DNA of 47,920 nucleotides from Bacillota bacterium (GCA_021324295.1 JAJPJJ010000069.1:1-47920); one strand, 5' to 3'; counted from the first letter of the stretch, positions 8,771 through 18,217 are shown. Numbers and translations are program-made. Notes: generated by a model from the sequence alone, not told the origin.

Positions 8771-10714
8771 TCACTCCTCGTCATGTCTGCGGGAGGCTAT
8801 CGCCTCGGTGACGCGGTCGATGAACGCGGCGAGGGGCTGGCTGCCCTCGTCCCCGCGGACGCGGCTCCGCACCGAGACCGCCTCCTGCGCCGCTTCGCGA
8901 TCGCCGACCACCAGCATGTACGGCACCTTCATGACCTCCGCCTCCCGGATCTTGCGGCCCGTCCGCTCGCTGCTCGCATCCACCTCCGCGCGCACGCCCC
9001 GGGCGCGCAGCGTCTCCTGCACGCGCCGCGCGTAGGAGAGGTGCCGGTCGGCGATCGGCAGCACGCGGACCTGCTCCGGGGCCAGCCACAACGGGAAGGC
9101 GCCGGCGTACTGCTCGATGAGGAACGCCACCATCCGCTCCATCGTGCTGAGGACGCCGCGGTGGATCATCACCGGCCGGCGCGGCCGGCTGTCCTCGCCG
9201 GTGTATTCCAGGCCGAACCGCTCCGGGAGGTAGAAGTCGATCTGCACCGTGGAGATCGTCTCGTCCTTGCCGAGCACGTTGGGCACCTGGACGTCGAGCT
9301 TGGGGCCGTAGAACGACGCCTCCCCTCGCGCTTCCACGCACGCCAGGCCCAGGGCCTGCATCGCCCGCCGCAGCTCTCCTTCGGCGTGGTCCCACATCTC
9401 GTCGTTGTGCACGAACTTCGCCCGATCGCGAGGATCGCGAAGCGACAGGCGGTACCAGAAGTCCCGGAGGCCGAGGTCCCGGTACGCCCGCTGGATCAGG
9501 CGCACGACGCCGATGAACTCGTCCGTCAACTGGTCGGGCCGGCAGAAGATGTGCGCGTCGTTGAGCGTCATCGCGCGCACCCGGGCGAGCCCCGAGAGCA
9601 CCCCGGACCGCTCGTATCGGTACATCGTTCCCAGCTCGGCGATCCGCACCGGCAGGTCCCGGTAGCTGCGCTGGTGGTGCTTGTAGACCATGATGTGGTG
9701 CGGGCAGTTCATCGGCCGGAGCACCAGCTCCTCGCTATCCACGCGGATCGGCGGGTACATGTTGTCCCGGTAGTGCTCCCAGTGCCCGCTGATCTTGTAC
9801 AGCTCGATGCTGGCGAGGTCGGGCGTGCGGACGTGCTGGTACCCGAGGCTCTCCTCGAGGTCGACGATGTACCGCTCGAGGATCCGCCGCACCGTCGCTC
9901 CCCGCGGCAGCCACAGCGGGAGGCCCTGCCCCACCTCCGGCGCGAACGTGAACAGCCCCAGCTCGCGGCCCAGCCTGCGGTGATCCCGGCGCCGGGCCTC
10001 CTCGAGGCGCGCCAGGTAGGCGTCCAGCTCCTCCTGCGAGGGAAACGAGATCCCGTAGATTCGCTGGAGCATCTCGCGGCGCTCGTCGCCCCGCCAGTAG
10101 GCACCCGACGTGCTCAGGAGCTTGATCGCCTTGATCCGCCCGGTCGAGGGCAGGTGCGGGCCCCGGCACATGTCCTCGAAGCCGTCCTGCCGGTAGAAGC
10201 TCACCGGGTCGTCGGGGATGCCCCGCAGCAGCTCGGCTTTGTACGTCTCTCCCCGTCCCTCGAAGCGGCGCATCGCCTCGTCCCGGGGCACGTAGATGCG
10301 CTCGATCGGCTGGTCGCGCGCGGCCAGCTCCCGCATCCGGTCCTCGATGCGCTGGAGGTCTTCCGGCAGAAACGGCCGACCGATGTCGAAGTCGTAGTAG
10401 AACCCGTCCTCGATCGGCGGGCCGATCGCAAGCCGGGCCTGGGGAAAGAGCTCCCGCACGGCCTGCGCCAGCAGGTGCGCGCTGCTGTGCCAGTACACGG
10501 ACCGGCCCGCCGGGTCCGCGAACGTGAGCCACTCCACGGTCGCGTCGGCCTCGAGGGGGGTCGCGAGATCCCGCTCCGCCCCATCGAGGCGGGCAGCCAG
10601 CGCGCCGTGCGCCCCCGCATCGCGCGCGATCTCCGCGAGCGTGATGCCCCGGCGATACGCCCGGACCGTCCCGTCCGGCAGCCTGACCAGCACCTGCTCC
10701 CCGACCTGCGCCAT
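8771..10714 (-). CDS. thrS: Threonine--tRNA ligase
   Basis: A class II synthetase charging tRNA-Thr with threonine. The 647 residues show the TGS domain (VRLPDGTVRAYRRGITLAEIA), the editing domain (HSSAHLLAQAV, which carries the editing HxxxH), the catalytic core with motif 2 (RYERSGVLSGLARVRAMTLN) and motif 3 (PVMIHRGVLSTMERMVAFLI), and the C-terminal anticodon-binding domain. ATG 10714 is preceded by GGAGGGAG. The gene has its own promoter and a T-box leader, so expression should rise when uncharged tRNA-Thr accumulates. Confidence 0.97.
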   Translation of the reverse strand: MAQVGEQVLVRLPDGTVRAYRRGITLAEIARDAGAHGALAARLDGAERDLATPLEADATVEWLTFADPAGRSVYWHSSAHLLAQAVRELFPQARLAIGPPIEDGFYYDFDIGRPFLPEDLQRIEDRMRELAARDQPIERIYVPRDEAMRRFEGRGETYKAELLRGIPDDPVSFYRQDGFEDMCRGPHLPSTGRIKAIKLLSTSGAYWRGDERREMLQRIYGISFPSQEELDAYLARLEEARRRDHRRLGRELGLFTFAPEVGQGLPLWLPRGATVRRILERYIVDLEESLGYQHVRTPDLASIELYKISGHWEHYRDNMYPPIRVDSEELVLRPMNCPHHIMVYKHHQRSYRDLPVRIAELGTMYRYERSGVLSGLARVRAMTLNDAHIFCRPDQLTDEFIGVVRLIQRAYRDLGLRDFWYRLSLRDPRDRAKFVHNDEMWDHAEGELRRAMQALGLACVEARGEASFYGPKLDVQVPNVLGKDETISTVQIDFYLPERFGLEYTGEDSRPRRPVMIHRGVLSTMERMVAFLIEQYAGAFPLWLAPEQVRVLPIADRHLSYARRVQETLRARGVRAEVDASSERTGRKIREAEVMKVPYMLVVGDREAAQEAVSVRSRVRGDEGSQPLAAFIDRVTEAIASRRHDEE

Positions 10715-10738
10715 CGTCTCCCTCCACACGTGCAAGCG

Positions 10739-10956
10739 CCCCCGTCCCGTGGGACGGGGGCAGCCGCGGTTCCACCCAGGTTCCCCCTCGCGGCGACGCC
10801 GCAAGAGAGCTCTTTGCCGCGCGCTCACGGGCGCACCCGGGAGGCTTCGCCCCGCCCGGCCGGGGACCGGGCGCGTGGCTCGCCTGCGGCTCGGGGGTGG
10901 TGTTCCGCCCGGCACCCGGCGGGGCTCTCAGCCCGGGACCCCGCCTCTCTTGCGGC
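10739..10956 (-). ncRNA. T-box leader of thrS
   Basis: Transcribed on the minus strand upstream of thrS. The conserved T-box GGGTGGAACCGCGG occupies 10777-10764. The base of the 5' domain is a perfect 12-bp pairing between GCCGCAAGAGAG (10956-10945) and CTCTCTTGCGGC (10809-10798). A specifier candidate ACC (10901-10899, Thr) is followed by A within GAACACCACC. The terminator hairpin is CCCCCGTCCC/GGGACGGGGG (10760-10739); its 5' CCCCC can alternatively pair with the GGGGG just upstream of the T-box, forming an antiterminator. There is no U-run after the hairpin, so it may act by blocking rather than classical termination. Confidence 0.9.
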
Positions 10957-11000
10957 TGCCTGTGGGCGTGCTCGTCCCCCTCATCGCCGATGCGCTGCCT

Positions 11001-11006
11001 ATTATA
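11001..11006 (-). promoter_or_regulatory. Extended -10 promoter of thrS
   Basis: The minus strand reads TGCTATAAT, the same extended -10 as murJ. Transcription would start near 10994, about 280 nt before the thrS ATG, which accommodates the whole T-box leader. Confidence 0.65.
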
Positions 11007-11114
11007 GCACGCCGGCGGGCGCAGGCCAGGCGGGGGCGCCCCGGAGGGCGGCGGCGGAACCGCCGGCCCAGCACGCACGTACTGCACTCAGGTCTGCGAC
11101 GGGAGGGTTAGGGG

Positions 11115-12002
11115 ATGCGGAGATGGGCCGGTGTCGTGCTTCTCGCGGCTGCCCTGGGCGCGGCGGTCCCGGCGGCAGCCCAGCAGTCCTGGGTGCTCGG
11201 CACGGTCCAGTTCGAAGGAGTCGTCACGGCCATCCAGCCCGCGGTCGGCGCGCTCACCGTCCAGGTCACGAAGAACGGATCCGGCCCGGCCACCGTCCTC
11301 ATCCAGCGCGCGACCACCCTCCGCGCGTACGCCGAGGGGAGCGCGATCGAGCGCGACAACTCCAAGGGCGAGACCCATATCATCCACCCCTCCACCCGGG
11401 TCTCGGTCCCGGCGACGATCGCCGATTTCCGCGACGGCGACCGGGTCGCCGTCGAGGGCTTCCGTCTGGACGCGAGCCGGGTCGTGGCCCTCACAGTCGA
11501 CGTGCTCAGCCGGACGATCACGGTCCCGCAGCCGTGGGTGCCGGGCGGCCTCGCCGTCCAGGGCATCGTCGTGGGCAGGAGCCGGGCGTCGCTGACCGTC
11601 GCGGATTCGAGCGGCAGCGCCCGGGTGGTGCGGGCGGCCCCGGCGACGCAGGTCACCGGGCAGCGCTCCTCGTTCGGTGCGATCGCCCTCGGCGATGTGG
11701 TGCAAGTGCAAGGCGTGGCCACCGCCGACGGCACCGTGGCGGCGCAGCAGATCGATGTCGTCTCCGTGAACGGCTACCAGGTAAGCGGGCGGATCACGGC
11801 CAAGAGCCCCGGCCTGCCGCGGTACCTGGTGCTGGACAACCGGCTCTCGGTGGGCGTCGGGCCGGAGGCGCAGATCCTCTCCGGGAGTCAGCCCCGGTCG
11901 TTTGCCGATCTCCAGCTCGGGCAGACCGTGACGGTGGTGGGGACGCCGGTCACCGTCGGCGGGCTCGTCGTCGGCGTGAACGCGCGGGTGATCACGTACT
12001 GA
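11115..12002 (+). CDS. Secreted DUF5666-type protein with repeated beta modules
   Basis: A 295-residue exported protein. Residues 1-22 form a signal peptide (MRRWAGVVLLAAALGAAVPA then AAQ-Q). The mature part has at least three similar ~70-residue modules, each with a Gly-Val-Val or I-x-G turn, a stretch of alternating Val/Thr and an F-x-D-L-x-x-G-D/Q-x-V ending (DFRDGDRVAVEG, AIALGDVVQVQG, DLQLGQTVTVVG). This is the pattern of DUF5666/OB-like repeats found in cell-surface proteins; no enzymatic motif is visible. RBS GGGAGG lies upstream of ATG 11115. It precedes the ABC importer genes but has its own 113-nt spacing. Confidence 0.65.
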   Translation: MRRWAGVVLLAAALGAAVPAAAQQSWVLGTVQFEGVVTAIQPAVGALTVQVTKNGSGPATVLIQRATTLRAYAEGSAIERDNSKGETHIIHPSTRVSVPATIADFRDGDRVAVEGFRLDASRVVALTVDVLSRTITVPQPWVPGGLAVQGIVVGRSRASLTVADSSGSARVVRAAPATQVTGQRSSFGAIALGDVVQVQGVATADGTVAAQQIDVVSVNGYQVSGRITAKSPGLPRYLVLDNRLSVGVGPEAQILSGSQPRSFADLQLGQTVTVVGTPVTVGGLVVGVNARVITY

Positions 12003-12115
12003 TCGCTGGCCCGGCCTGTGCCCGCGTATTCCGCTGTGCCGGAGGACTGCCGCAGCACCCGCCGAATATAGAGGGGCTTTTCCGACCCGGGCTCGGGAGA
12101 GGGGGAGGGACACGG

Positions 12116-13714
12116 ATGATCAAACCGCCGAGACGGACGCGGCATCCCGTAACGGCTGTCGTCATTGCAGTCATGCTGGTCGCCGGCGCGATCGTGGTCC
12201 CCGGCAGCGTCACGGGGTGGGCGGCCGGGCCGACGACGTTCATCTGGGGGAAGGCGGGGGACGCCGACACCCTCGACAACCAGGTGAGCTCGAACGGCGA
12301 GACCTCAGAAGTCACCACCCAGATCTTCAACCTGCTCGTCCGGGCCAAGCCCGGCCGGACCGAGATCGAGCCCGACCTAGCGACGAGCTGGTCGGTGTCG
12401 CCGGACGGGCTGGTGTGGACGTTCACGCTGCGGCGCGGGGTGACGTTCCACGACGGCACGCCGTGGAACGCCGAGGCGGCCAAGTTCAACTTCGACCGGA
12501 TGGCCGACGAGAAGAACCCCTACCACGCCGTGAAGGGCTTCGACTACGAGTACTGGGGCGACTTCATGGCCGACTCCTTCAAGGAGGCCAGGGCCGTCGA
12601 CCCGTACACGCTGCAGCTCGTGCTCAAGAAGCCCAACGCCCCGCTCCTCTACAACCTTTCGATCATCGCGTTCCAGTTCAACAGCCCGGCCGCGCTGAAG
12701 AAGTACGGGGCCCAGGGCTTCGGCCAGCACCCGGTGGGGACGGGCCCGTACAAGTTCGTGGAGTGGGTCCGGGACGACCACATCACGCTCGTCGCCAACC
12801 CCTCGTACTTCCGGAAGGGCCTGCCGAAGACGCAGCGCGTCATCATGCGGGTGATCAAGGACAACGCCGCCCGGTTCCTTGCGCTCAAGGCGGGCGAGGT
12901 GCACGCGATCGAGCTGCCCAACACGGACGATGTGAAGGCCGCCCAGTCCGATCCCAACCTCAAGGTCGGGTTCCGGCCGCCGTTCAACACCGGCTGGGTC
13001 CGGTTCAACATGAACAACACGTTGTTCAAGGACAAGCGCATCCGCGAGGCCGTGGCGCTCGCGATCAACCGGAAGGCGATCGTGCAGGGACTGTACGCCG
13101 GGTTCGGCGAGGTGGCCAACGAGCACATGCCGCCGACGATGTGGGGGCGCGCGAACGTGAAGCCGATCCCGTACGATCCGGACCGGGCCAAGAAGCTGCT
13201 CGCGGAGGCGATGTACCCCAACGGGTTCTCGTTCGACTTCTGGTACATCCCGGTGAGCCGGCCCTACTTCCCAAGCGGAAAGGAGATCGGCACCGCGATC
13301 GCGAGCGACCTGGGCAAGATCGGCATCCGGGCCCGCCTCCAGACGGAAGACTGGGCGGCCTACCTCAAGGACCGCAAGACCAACAAGTTCCCGATGTTCA
13401 TGATCGGCTGGATCGGGGACAACGGCGACCCCGACGACTGGCTGGGGTTCTTCTTCCCGAAGTACGATCCCGAGAACGCGTACCTCTCGTACAACAACCC
13501 GGCCGTGTTCGACCTGATCAACAAGGCCAAGGTCACCACGAGCCAGGCCGAGCGCGCGAAGATGTACGCGCAGGCCGAGGCGATGGTCATGGCCGACTAC
13601 CGGGACGTCCCGATCGCGCACGCGAAGGTGCCGATCCTGATGCGCAAGAACGTGGAGGGCCTGGTCGGACAGCCGGATGCCAACGAGTACATGGAGACGG
13701 TCGAGCTGAAGTAG
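12116..13714 (+). CDS. Peptide/nickel-type ABC transporter substrate-binding protein
   Basis: A 532-residue extracellular solute-binding protein of family 5 (DppA/OppA/NikA). A signal peptide covers residues ~1-40, ending near GWAAGP. Family features are the N-terminal DADTLDNQVSSNGE, the motif PDGLVWTFTLRRGVTFHDGT (~98-117), then GTGPYKFVEWVRDDHI and RIREAVALAINRKAIVQGLY. It would capture peptides or similar ligands outside the membrane for the permeases at 13770 and 14740. ATG 12116 has GGGGGAGGGA upstream; the frame is open for kilobases before it but that is antisense to thrS. The ligand cannot be told. Confidence 0.93.
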   Translation: MIKPPRRTRHPVTAVVIAVMLVAGAIVVPGSVTGWAAGPTTFIWGKAGDADTLDNQVSSNGETSEVTTQIFNLLVRAKPGRTEIEPDLATSWSVSPDGLVWTFTLRRGVTFHDGTPWNAEAAKFNFDRMADEKNPYHAVKGFDYEYWGDFMADSFKEARAVDPYTLQLVLKKPNAPLLYNLSIIAFQFNSPAALKKYGAQGFGQHPVGTGPYKFVEWVRDDHITLVANPSYFRKGLPKTQRVIMRVIKDNAARFLALKAGEVHAIELPNTDDVKAAQSDPNLKVGFRPPFNTGWVRFNMNNTLFKDKRIREAVALAINRKAIVQGLYAGFGEVANEHMPPTMWGRANVKPIPYDPDRAKKLLAEAMYPNGFSFDFWYIPVSRPYFPSGKEIGTAIASDLGKIGIRARLQTEDWAAYLKDRKTNKFPMFMIGWIGDNGDPDDWLGFFFPKYDPENAYLSYNNPAVFDLINKAKVTTSQAERAKMYAQAEAMVMADYRDVPIAHAKVPILMRKNVEGLVGQPDANEYMETVELK

Positions 13715-13732
13715 CCGGTCCCGGTGGCCTCG

Positions 13733-13758
13733 CGGCGGGGGCGCCTCCGCCCCCGCCG
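13733..13758 (+). terminator. Intercistronic hairpin between binding protein and permease
   Basis: Arms CGGCGGGGGCG (13733-13743) and CGCCCCCGCCG (13748-13758) with a 4-nt loop lie between the stop of the binding protein and the first permease. Such hairpins commonly raise binding-protein mRNA over permease mRNA by partial termination or 3' protection. No T-tract. Confidence 0.5.
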
Positions 13759-13769
13759 GGCACACCGCG

Positions 13770-14774
13770 ATGGGCCGTTACATCCTGCGCCGCGCGGCCG
13801 CTCTCATCCCGATCCTCTTCGGGGTGTCCGCGGCCGCGTTTCTCCTCATCCACCTGCTCCCCGGCGACCCGGCGACCGTCTACCTGGGCGAGCACGCCAC
13901 CGCCGAGTCGATCGCGCGCGTCCAGCACGAGTTCGGCCTGGATCGGCCGCTGCCGGTGCAGTACGGGATCTACCTGTGGCACGCGGTGCGCGGCGACTTC
14001 GGGGAGTCGCTGGACAGCCACCGGCCGGTGATCGCGGAGTTCCTGCCGCGGTTTCCGGCGACGGTCGAGCTGACGCTCGGCGCGATCACGGTGGCGCTCG
14101 TCGTCGGGATCCCGGTCGGCGTCCTCTCCGCGGCGCGGCCCAACTCGGTCCTCGACCGCCTGGGCATGGGCCTCGCGCTCACCGGGGTGTCGCTGCCGGT
14201 GTTCTGGCTCGGGCTGATGCTCGTCTACGTGTTCAGCGTCTACCTGCACGTCCTCCCCACCGCGGGCCAGCTCGGCGTGAACACCTCCCTCACCCCGCTG
14301 ACCCGCATCGTCGCTCTGGACGGGCTGCTCACGGGCAACCTCGCGGCGGCCGGCGACGCGCTGCGCCACCTCGTGCTGCCGAGCATCACGCTGTCGAGCT
14401 ACTCGCTTGCGATCATCGCGCGGATGACCCGCGCCGCGATGCTGGACGCCCTGCACCAGGACTACGTCCGCACCGCGTACGCGAAGGGGCTCGCCGGGCG
14501 CGCCGTGGTGATCGGCCACGGGCTGCGCAACGCCCTCCTGCCGGTGGTCACGGTCGTCGGCCTCCAGGTGGGCTCGCTCCTTACGGGGGCGATCCTGACC
14601 GAGACGATCTTCTCGTGGCCGGGCGTCGGGCGGTACATGTACGACTCGATCCTGTTCCGGGACTACCCCGTGATCCTGGCCGGCATCCTGCTGTTCTCGG
14701 TCGTGTTCGTCCTCGTCAACCTCGTGGTGGACGTCCTCTATGCTTTCCTCGACCCCCGAATCCGTTACGCCTAG
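13770..14774 (+). CDS. ABC transporter permease, DppB family
   Basis: A 334-residue inner-membrane permease starting MGRYILRRAAALIPILFGVS, the usual N-terminus of DppB/OppB proteins. It has about six helices. The cytoplasmic EAA loop that contacts the ATPase is visible as DYVRTAYAKGLAGRAVVIGH with GLRNALLP after it. C-terminal ILTETIFSWPGVGRYMYDSI is also family-typical. It overlaps the next permease by 35 nt, so the two are co-translated. No ATPase genes follow. Confidence 0.93.
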   Translation: MGRYILRRAAALIPILFGVSAAAFLLIHLLPGDPATVYLGEHATAESIARVQHEFGLDRPLPVQYGIYLWHAVRGDFGESLDSHRPVIAEFLPRFPATVELTLGAITVALVVGIPVGVLSAARPNSVLDRLGMGLALTGVSLPVFWLGLMLVYVFSVYLHVLPTAGQLGVNTSLTPLTRIVALDGLLTGNLAAAGDALRHLVLPSITLSSYSLAIIARMTRAAMLDALHQDYVRTAYAKGLAGRAVVIGHGLRNALLPVVTVVGLQVGSLLTGAILTETIFSWPGVGRYMYDSILFRDYPVILAGILLFSVVFVLVNLVVDVLYAFLDPRIRYA

Positions 14775-15654
14775 CGCCGTCGCGCGGCCGCGGGCGCGGG
14801 CGGCCGGCCGGTCCACGTGGCGGCTGGCCGCGCGGCGGTTCTGGCGCAACGCGAACGCGCGCGTGGGGTTCGCCCTCATCGTGTTCTTTGCGCTGGTCGC
14901 GGTGGCCGCGCCCCGGATCGCGCCGGAGGGCTACGATCAGGAGAACCTGCTCGGCCGGCTCAAGCCGCCCTCCGCCGCGCACTGGTTCGGCACAGACGAG
15001 CTCGGGCGGGACGTCTTCAGCCGGGTCATCTACGGGGCCCGGATCTCGATGACGGTGGGGCTGGTCGCGGTCGCCGGCGCGCTCGGCAGCGGCGCGGTGC
15101 TCGGGATCGCGGCCGGCTACACCGGCGGACGGCTGGACGGGTTCGTCATGCGGATCATGGATGTGATGCTGGCGTTCCCCTCCGTGATCCTCGCCATCGG
15201 GATCGTCGCCCTGCGCGGCCCCGGCCTCAACAACACGATCCTGGCCGTCAGCATCGTCAACATCCCGGTGTACGCGCGCGTGGCCCGGGCGTCGACGCTG
15301 GCGATCAAGGAGCACGAGTACGTCGTGGCCGCCCGGGCGGTGGGCGCCCGGCCGTGGCGGGTGCTGCTCCGGGCCATCCTCCCGAACGCGGCGTCTCCGC
15401 TCGTGGTGCAGGCGACCCTCGGGGTCGCGGGCGCGATCCTCGATGCGGCCGCGCTGGGCTTCCTCGGGCTGGGCGCGCAGCCGCCCACGCCCGAGTGGGG
15501 CGCGATGCTCTCCGACAGCTACAAGTACCTGCTGACCGCGTTCTGGGCCGCGCTGGCGCCGGGGGCGGCCATCGCCCTCATGGTGCTGAGCTTCAACCTG
15601 GCCGGGGACGGCCTCCACGATGCGCTCGACCCCCGGCTCTCCAGCCGCGCGTAG
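14740..15654 (+). CDS. ABC transporter permease, DppC family
   Basis: The partner permease, 304 residues. The N-terminal ~30 residues are polar; then come the DppC landmarks FGTDELGRDVFSRVIYGARI, the EAA loop (EYVVAARAVGARPWRVLLRA) and the C-terminal ALGFLGLGAQPPTPEWGAML. ATG 14740 lies inside the preceding gene; an initiator further in would remove only the disordered N-terminus. The operon ends here; a TPR gene on the opposite strand follows after 3 nt. Import needs DppD/DppF-type ATPases encoded elsewhere. Confidence 0.93.
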   Translation: MLSSTPESVTPSAVARPRARAAGRSTWRLAARRFWRNANARVGFALIVFFALVAVAAPRIAPEGYDQENLLGRLKPPSAAHWFGTDELGRDVFSRVIYGARISMTVGLVAVAGALGSGAVLGIAAGYTGGRLDGFVMRIMDVMLAFPSVILAIGIVALRGPGLNNTILAVSIVNIPVYARVARASTLAIKEHEYVVAARAVGARPWRVLLRAILPNAASPLVVQATLGVAGAILDAAALGFLGLGAQPPTPEWGAMLSDSYKYLLTAFWAALAPGAAIALMVLSFNLAGDGLHDALDPRLSSRA

Positions 15655-15657
15655 TCG

Positions 15658-16449
15658 CTACGAGCCGGCGCGGCGCTCCGCCTCGCGGATCAGGTCCGGC
15701 AGCGCCGGCTGCCCCGGGTTGAGCCGCAGGGCGGTCCTCCAGGTCGAGGCCGCGTTCGAGTAGCGGCGCCCGGTGAAGTACACCCAGCCGAGGTTGAAGT
15801 ACAGCCCCCACCAGCTCGGCTGGAGGTGGATCGCCTTGCGGTACGCGGCGATCGCCTCCTCCTGCATCCCCGCCTTCCACGCGTTGAACCCGAGGCCGTC
15901 CAGCAGCTTCGCCGAGCGGGGATACAGCGCGACGCCCCGCGTCAGGATGGTGACCGCGTCCTCGTAGGCGCCACGCTCCTGGTGCACCTGCGCGAGCCAC
16001 AGGAACCCCCCGTCCCCGCCCTGCGAGAGCAGGTCCACGAGCTGTGCGGCGACCTTCGTGTCCTGCTGGAAAGCGGGCAGCAGCCGGCGGCTCACGAGGA
16101 ACGCCGTCTCCCTGCCCTGCGGGTCCTGCCTGCGGAGCACGAACGCGTGGCGCATCGCCTGGAGCTTCTGCCCGTTGAGGTACAGGGCGAGCGCGAGCAG
16201 CCCGCGCAGCTCCAGATTCCGGGGGTCGGTGTCGACGAGCGGGGTGAGCGCGCCGATCGCGCGCGGGGCCTCCCCGGCGAGGATCGCCCCGGCGGCCGCG
16301 GACGCGGCGGCCGCGGCCGGGGACGCGGCCGACCCGGGCGGCAGCGCGGCGACCGGCGCCCTCCGGTGGAGGGCCGGCAGCGCGGTGCCGGCCGGGGAGG
16401 TCGCAGCGAGGAGCGCCGCAACGAGCATCGCAACGAGCACGTATCGCAT
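15658..16449 (-). CDS. Exported TPR-repeat protein
   Basis: A 263-residue protein with a signal peptide (MRYVLVAMLVAALLAATSPA). TPR-like helix pairs follow: DPRNLELRGLLALALYLNGQ, then KLLDGLGFNAWKAGMQEEAI, then PSWWGLYFNLGWVYFTGRRY. TPRs mediate protein contacts, so this is probably a periplasmic or cell-surface scaffold or assembly factor; no enzyme motif is present. ATG 16449 is chosen over the open frame to 16491 because the signal peptide begins here and AGGGGG precedes it. The 244 nt between it and the end of hemY show no gene. Confidence 0.7.
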   Translation of the reverse strand: MRYVLVAMLVAALLAATSPAGTALPALHRRAPVAALPPGSAASPAAAAASAAAGAILAGEAPRAIGALTPLVDTDPRNLELRGLLALALYLNGQKLQAMRHAFVLRRQDPQGRETAFLVSRRLLPAFQQDTKVAAQLVDLLSQGGDGGFLWLAQVHQERGAYEDAVTILTRGVALYPRSAKLLDGLGFNAWKAGMQEEAIAAYRKAIHLQPSWWGLYFNLGWVYFTGRRYSNAASTWRTALRLNPGQPALPDLIREAERRAGS

Positions 16450-16693
16450 CGGTCCCCCTGCGCATCCGTATGTCGTCGGCGCCGCATCCACGGTATGGCA
16501 CGGCGCGAGCGCCCGCCATCGTTCAGGAGGAGGGCATCCGTCGCCACGCGGAGGGCCGGGGGTCGCTCGAACGAGTTACCGGCCCCCTCTGCCTACCAGA
16601 GCGACGGGAGCCCCGCTCGAGTTCCCGCGCCGGCGCACGCGGTCAGGGAGTCGCGCTGCCGGTCCCCGGCGAGCCTGCGCCGCACCGGGCGCT

Positions 16694-18217
16694 CTACCGG
16701 TGCGGCCGGCCCGGGGGCGCGTGCGCTGCCGCCGGGGCGCCCTCGCCCGCCGGCCGGTCCCCCAGGCATGCCGCGAGCACCCGCTCCGCGGCCTCCTCCC
16801 CGGACCGGATGCAGTCGGGGATCCCGACCCCCCGGTACGCGGCGCCGGCGAGCGCGAGGCCGGGAAGTCGCGCGGCGCGCTGCTCGATCGCCGACACGCG
16901 ATCGAGGTGGCCGACGAGGTACTGCGGCATCGCGGCGGTGTGCCGGTGGACGCGCACGAGGTGCGGAGGCGCCGTAGCCCCGAGCAGCATCCGGAGCTCG
17001 TCCGCGGCCGTGCGCGCGAGATGGGCGTCGTCGCGCTCGAGCACGCCGGGATCCAGCGCACCGCCGAGGAACACCCGGAGCAGCACGCGCCCCTCGGGCG
17101 CGCGGCCGAGGAACTTCACGCTCGAGAACGTGCAGGCGATGATCGGCCGGCCCTCGACCTTCGGCACGACGAACCCGAACCCGTCCAGCGGATGGGCGAT
17201 CTCCTCTCGCCGGTAGGCCAGCGTCACCACCGCGGACGACGCGTACGGGATCCCGCGCAGCAGCCCGGCCAGGTCGGGATCGAGGTTGCCCACGAGGCGG
17301 GCCGCCTCGTGGGCGCCGCAGGCGAGGACGACCCCGCCGGCCCGCAGCGTGGATCCATCGTCCAGCGCGACGCGGTACGCGGGCGCGCCATCCCCGGCGC
17401 GCTCCGGGGAACGCTCCAGCGAGACGACCCGGCGGCGCAGCCGGAGCGCGCCGGGTGGAAGGCGCGAGGCGAGAGCGGCGACGAGCGCCGCCATCCCATC
17501 CGCGGGGGCGACGAAGAGGCTCCACCGCGGCCCCCCGGCGCCGTGCCCGTCCCGCGCGCGGCGCAGCCCGCGGATCACGCTCCCGTGGCGGCGCTCCATC
17601 GCGAGGAAGCGCGGCATCGTCGCCGCGAGGCTGAGGGCATCCGGGTCGGCCGTGTAGATGCCCGCGACCATCGGCTGCGCCGCGCGCTCGAGCGCCTCCC
17701 GTCCGAGCCGGCGGGTCACGAACCGGCCCAGGCTCTCGTCGCCGTCGGCGGGCCTCGCCGGGAGCACGAGGTCGAGCGCCATCCGCGCCTTGCCGCGCCA
17801 CGAGAACAGGCGCGATCGCAGCAGCGGCCCGAGCCGGGTCGGCGCGAGCAGCGCGAAGCCATCCGGCAGCGGGTGCAGCCGCCCGGCGCGCACGACGAAC
17901 GTCCGCCGGTGGATCGGGCGCGTGCCGACGAGGTGCGCGTCCAGCCCGATTCGCCGGCACAGATCGAGCGCCCACGGCTTCTCCGTCAGAAACGCGTCCG
18001 GGCCGGCCTCGATCAGGTACCCCTCGCGCTGCTCCGTGTCGATGGTGCCGCCGGGCCGCGGCCCGGCCTCGCACACCGTGACCTCGACCGGGATGACCCG
18101 CCGGGCGCCGAGCTCCACGAGCCGGTACGCGGCGGCGAGCCCGGTGACCCCGCCCCCGACGACGACCACCCGGACCGGGTGGCCGCCCCCCGGGGCGATG
18201 CGCGGGGGCTGTATCAT
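16694..18217 (-). CDS. hemY: Protoporphyrinogen/coproporphyrinogen oxidase (FAD-dependent, HemY type)
   Basis: An oxygen-dependent FAD enzyme oxidising porphyrinogen to porphyrin in haem synthesis. The 507 residues show the dinucleotide fold VRVVVVGGGVTGLAAAYRL, the second FAD motif GPRPGGTIDTEQREGYLIEA, the PPOX pattern GPDAFLTEKPWALDLCRRIG, and the C-terminal FAD contact LALAGAAYRGVGIPDCIRSG. ATG 18217 overlaps the hemH stop by 4 nt. In monoderm bacteria enzymes of this clade (CgoX) act on coproporphyrinogen III; which substrate is used here depends on whether a HemQ (ChdC) gene exists elsewhere. It is the last gene of hemE-hemH-hemY. Confidence 0.92.
   Translation of the reverse strand: MIQPPRIAPGGGHPVRVVVVGGGVTGLAAAYRLVELGARRVIPVEVTVCEAGPRPGGTIDTEQREGYLIEAGPDAFLTEKPWALDLCRRIGLDAHLVGTRPIHRRTFVVRAGRLHPLPDGFALLAPTRLGPLLRSRLFSWRGKARMALDLVLPARPADGDESLGRFVTRRLGREALERAAQPMVAGIYTADPDALSLAATMPRFLAMERRHGSVIRGLRRARDGHGAGGPRWSLFVAPADGMAALVAALASRLPPGALRLRRRVVSLERSPERAGDGAPAYRVALDDGSTLRAGGVVLACGAHEAARLVGNLDPDLAGLLRGIPYASSAVVTLAYRREEIAHPLDGFGFVVPKVEGRPIIACTFSSVKFLGRAPEGRVLLRVFLGGALDPGVLERDDAHLARTAADELRMLLGATAPPHLVRVHRHTAAMPQYLVGHLDRVSAIEQRAARLPGLALAGAAYRGVGIPDCIRSGEEAAERVLAACLGDRPAGEGAPAAAHAPPGRPHR

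Noticed and set aside
8750-12115. A plus-strand open frame of more than 1,100 codons upstream of and in frame with the binding-protein gene
   Set aside because: It is antisense to thrS and passes through the T-box leader; its composition is an Arg/Pro/His-rich shadow typical of GC-rich DNA. Only the part from 12116 has homology.
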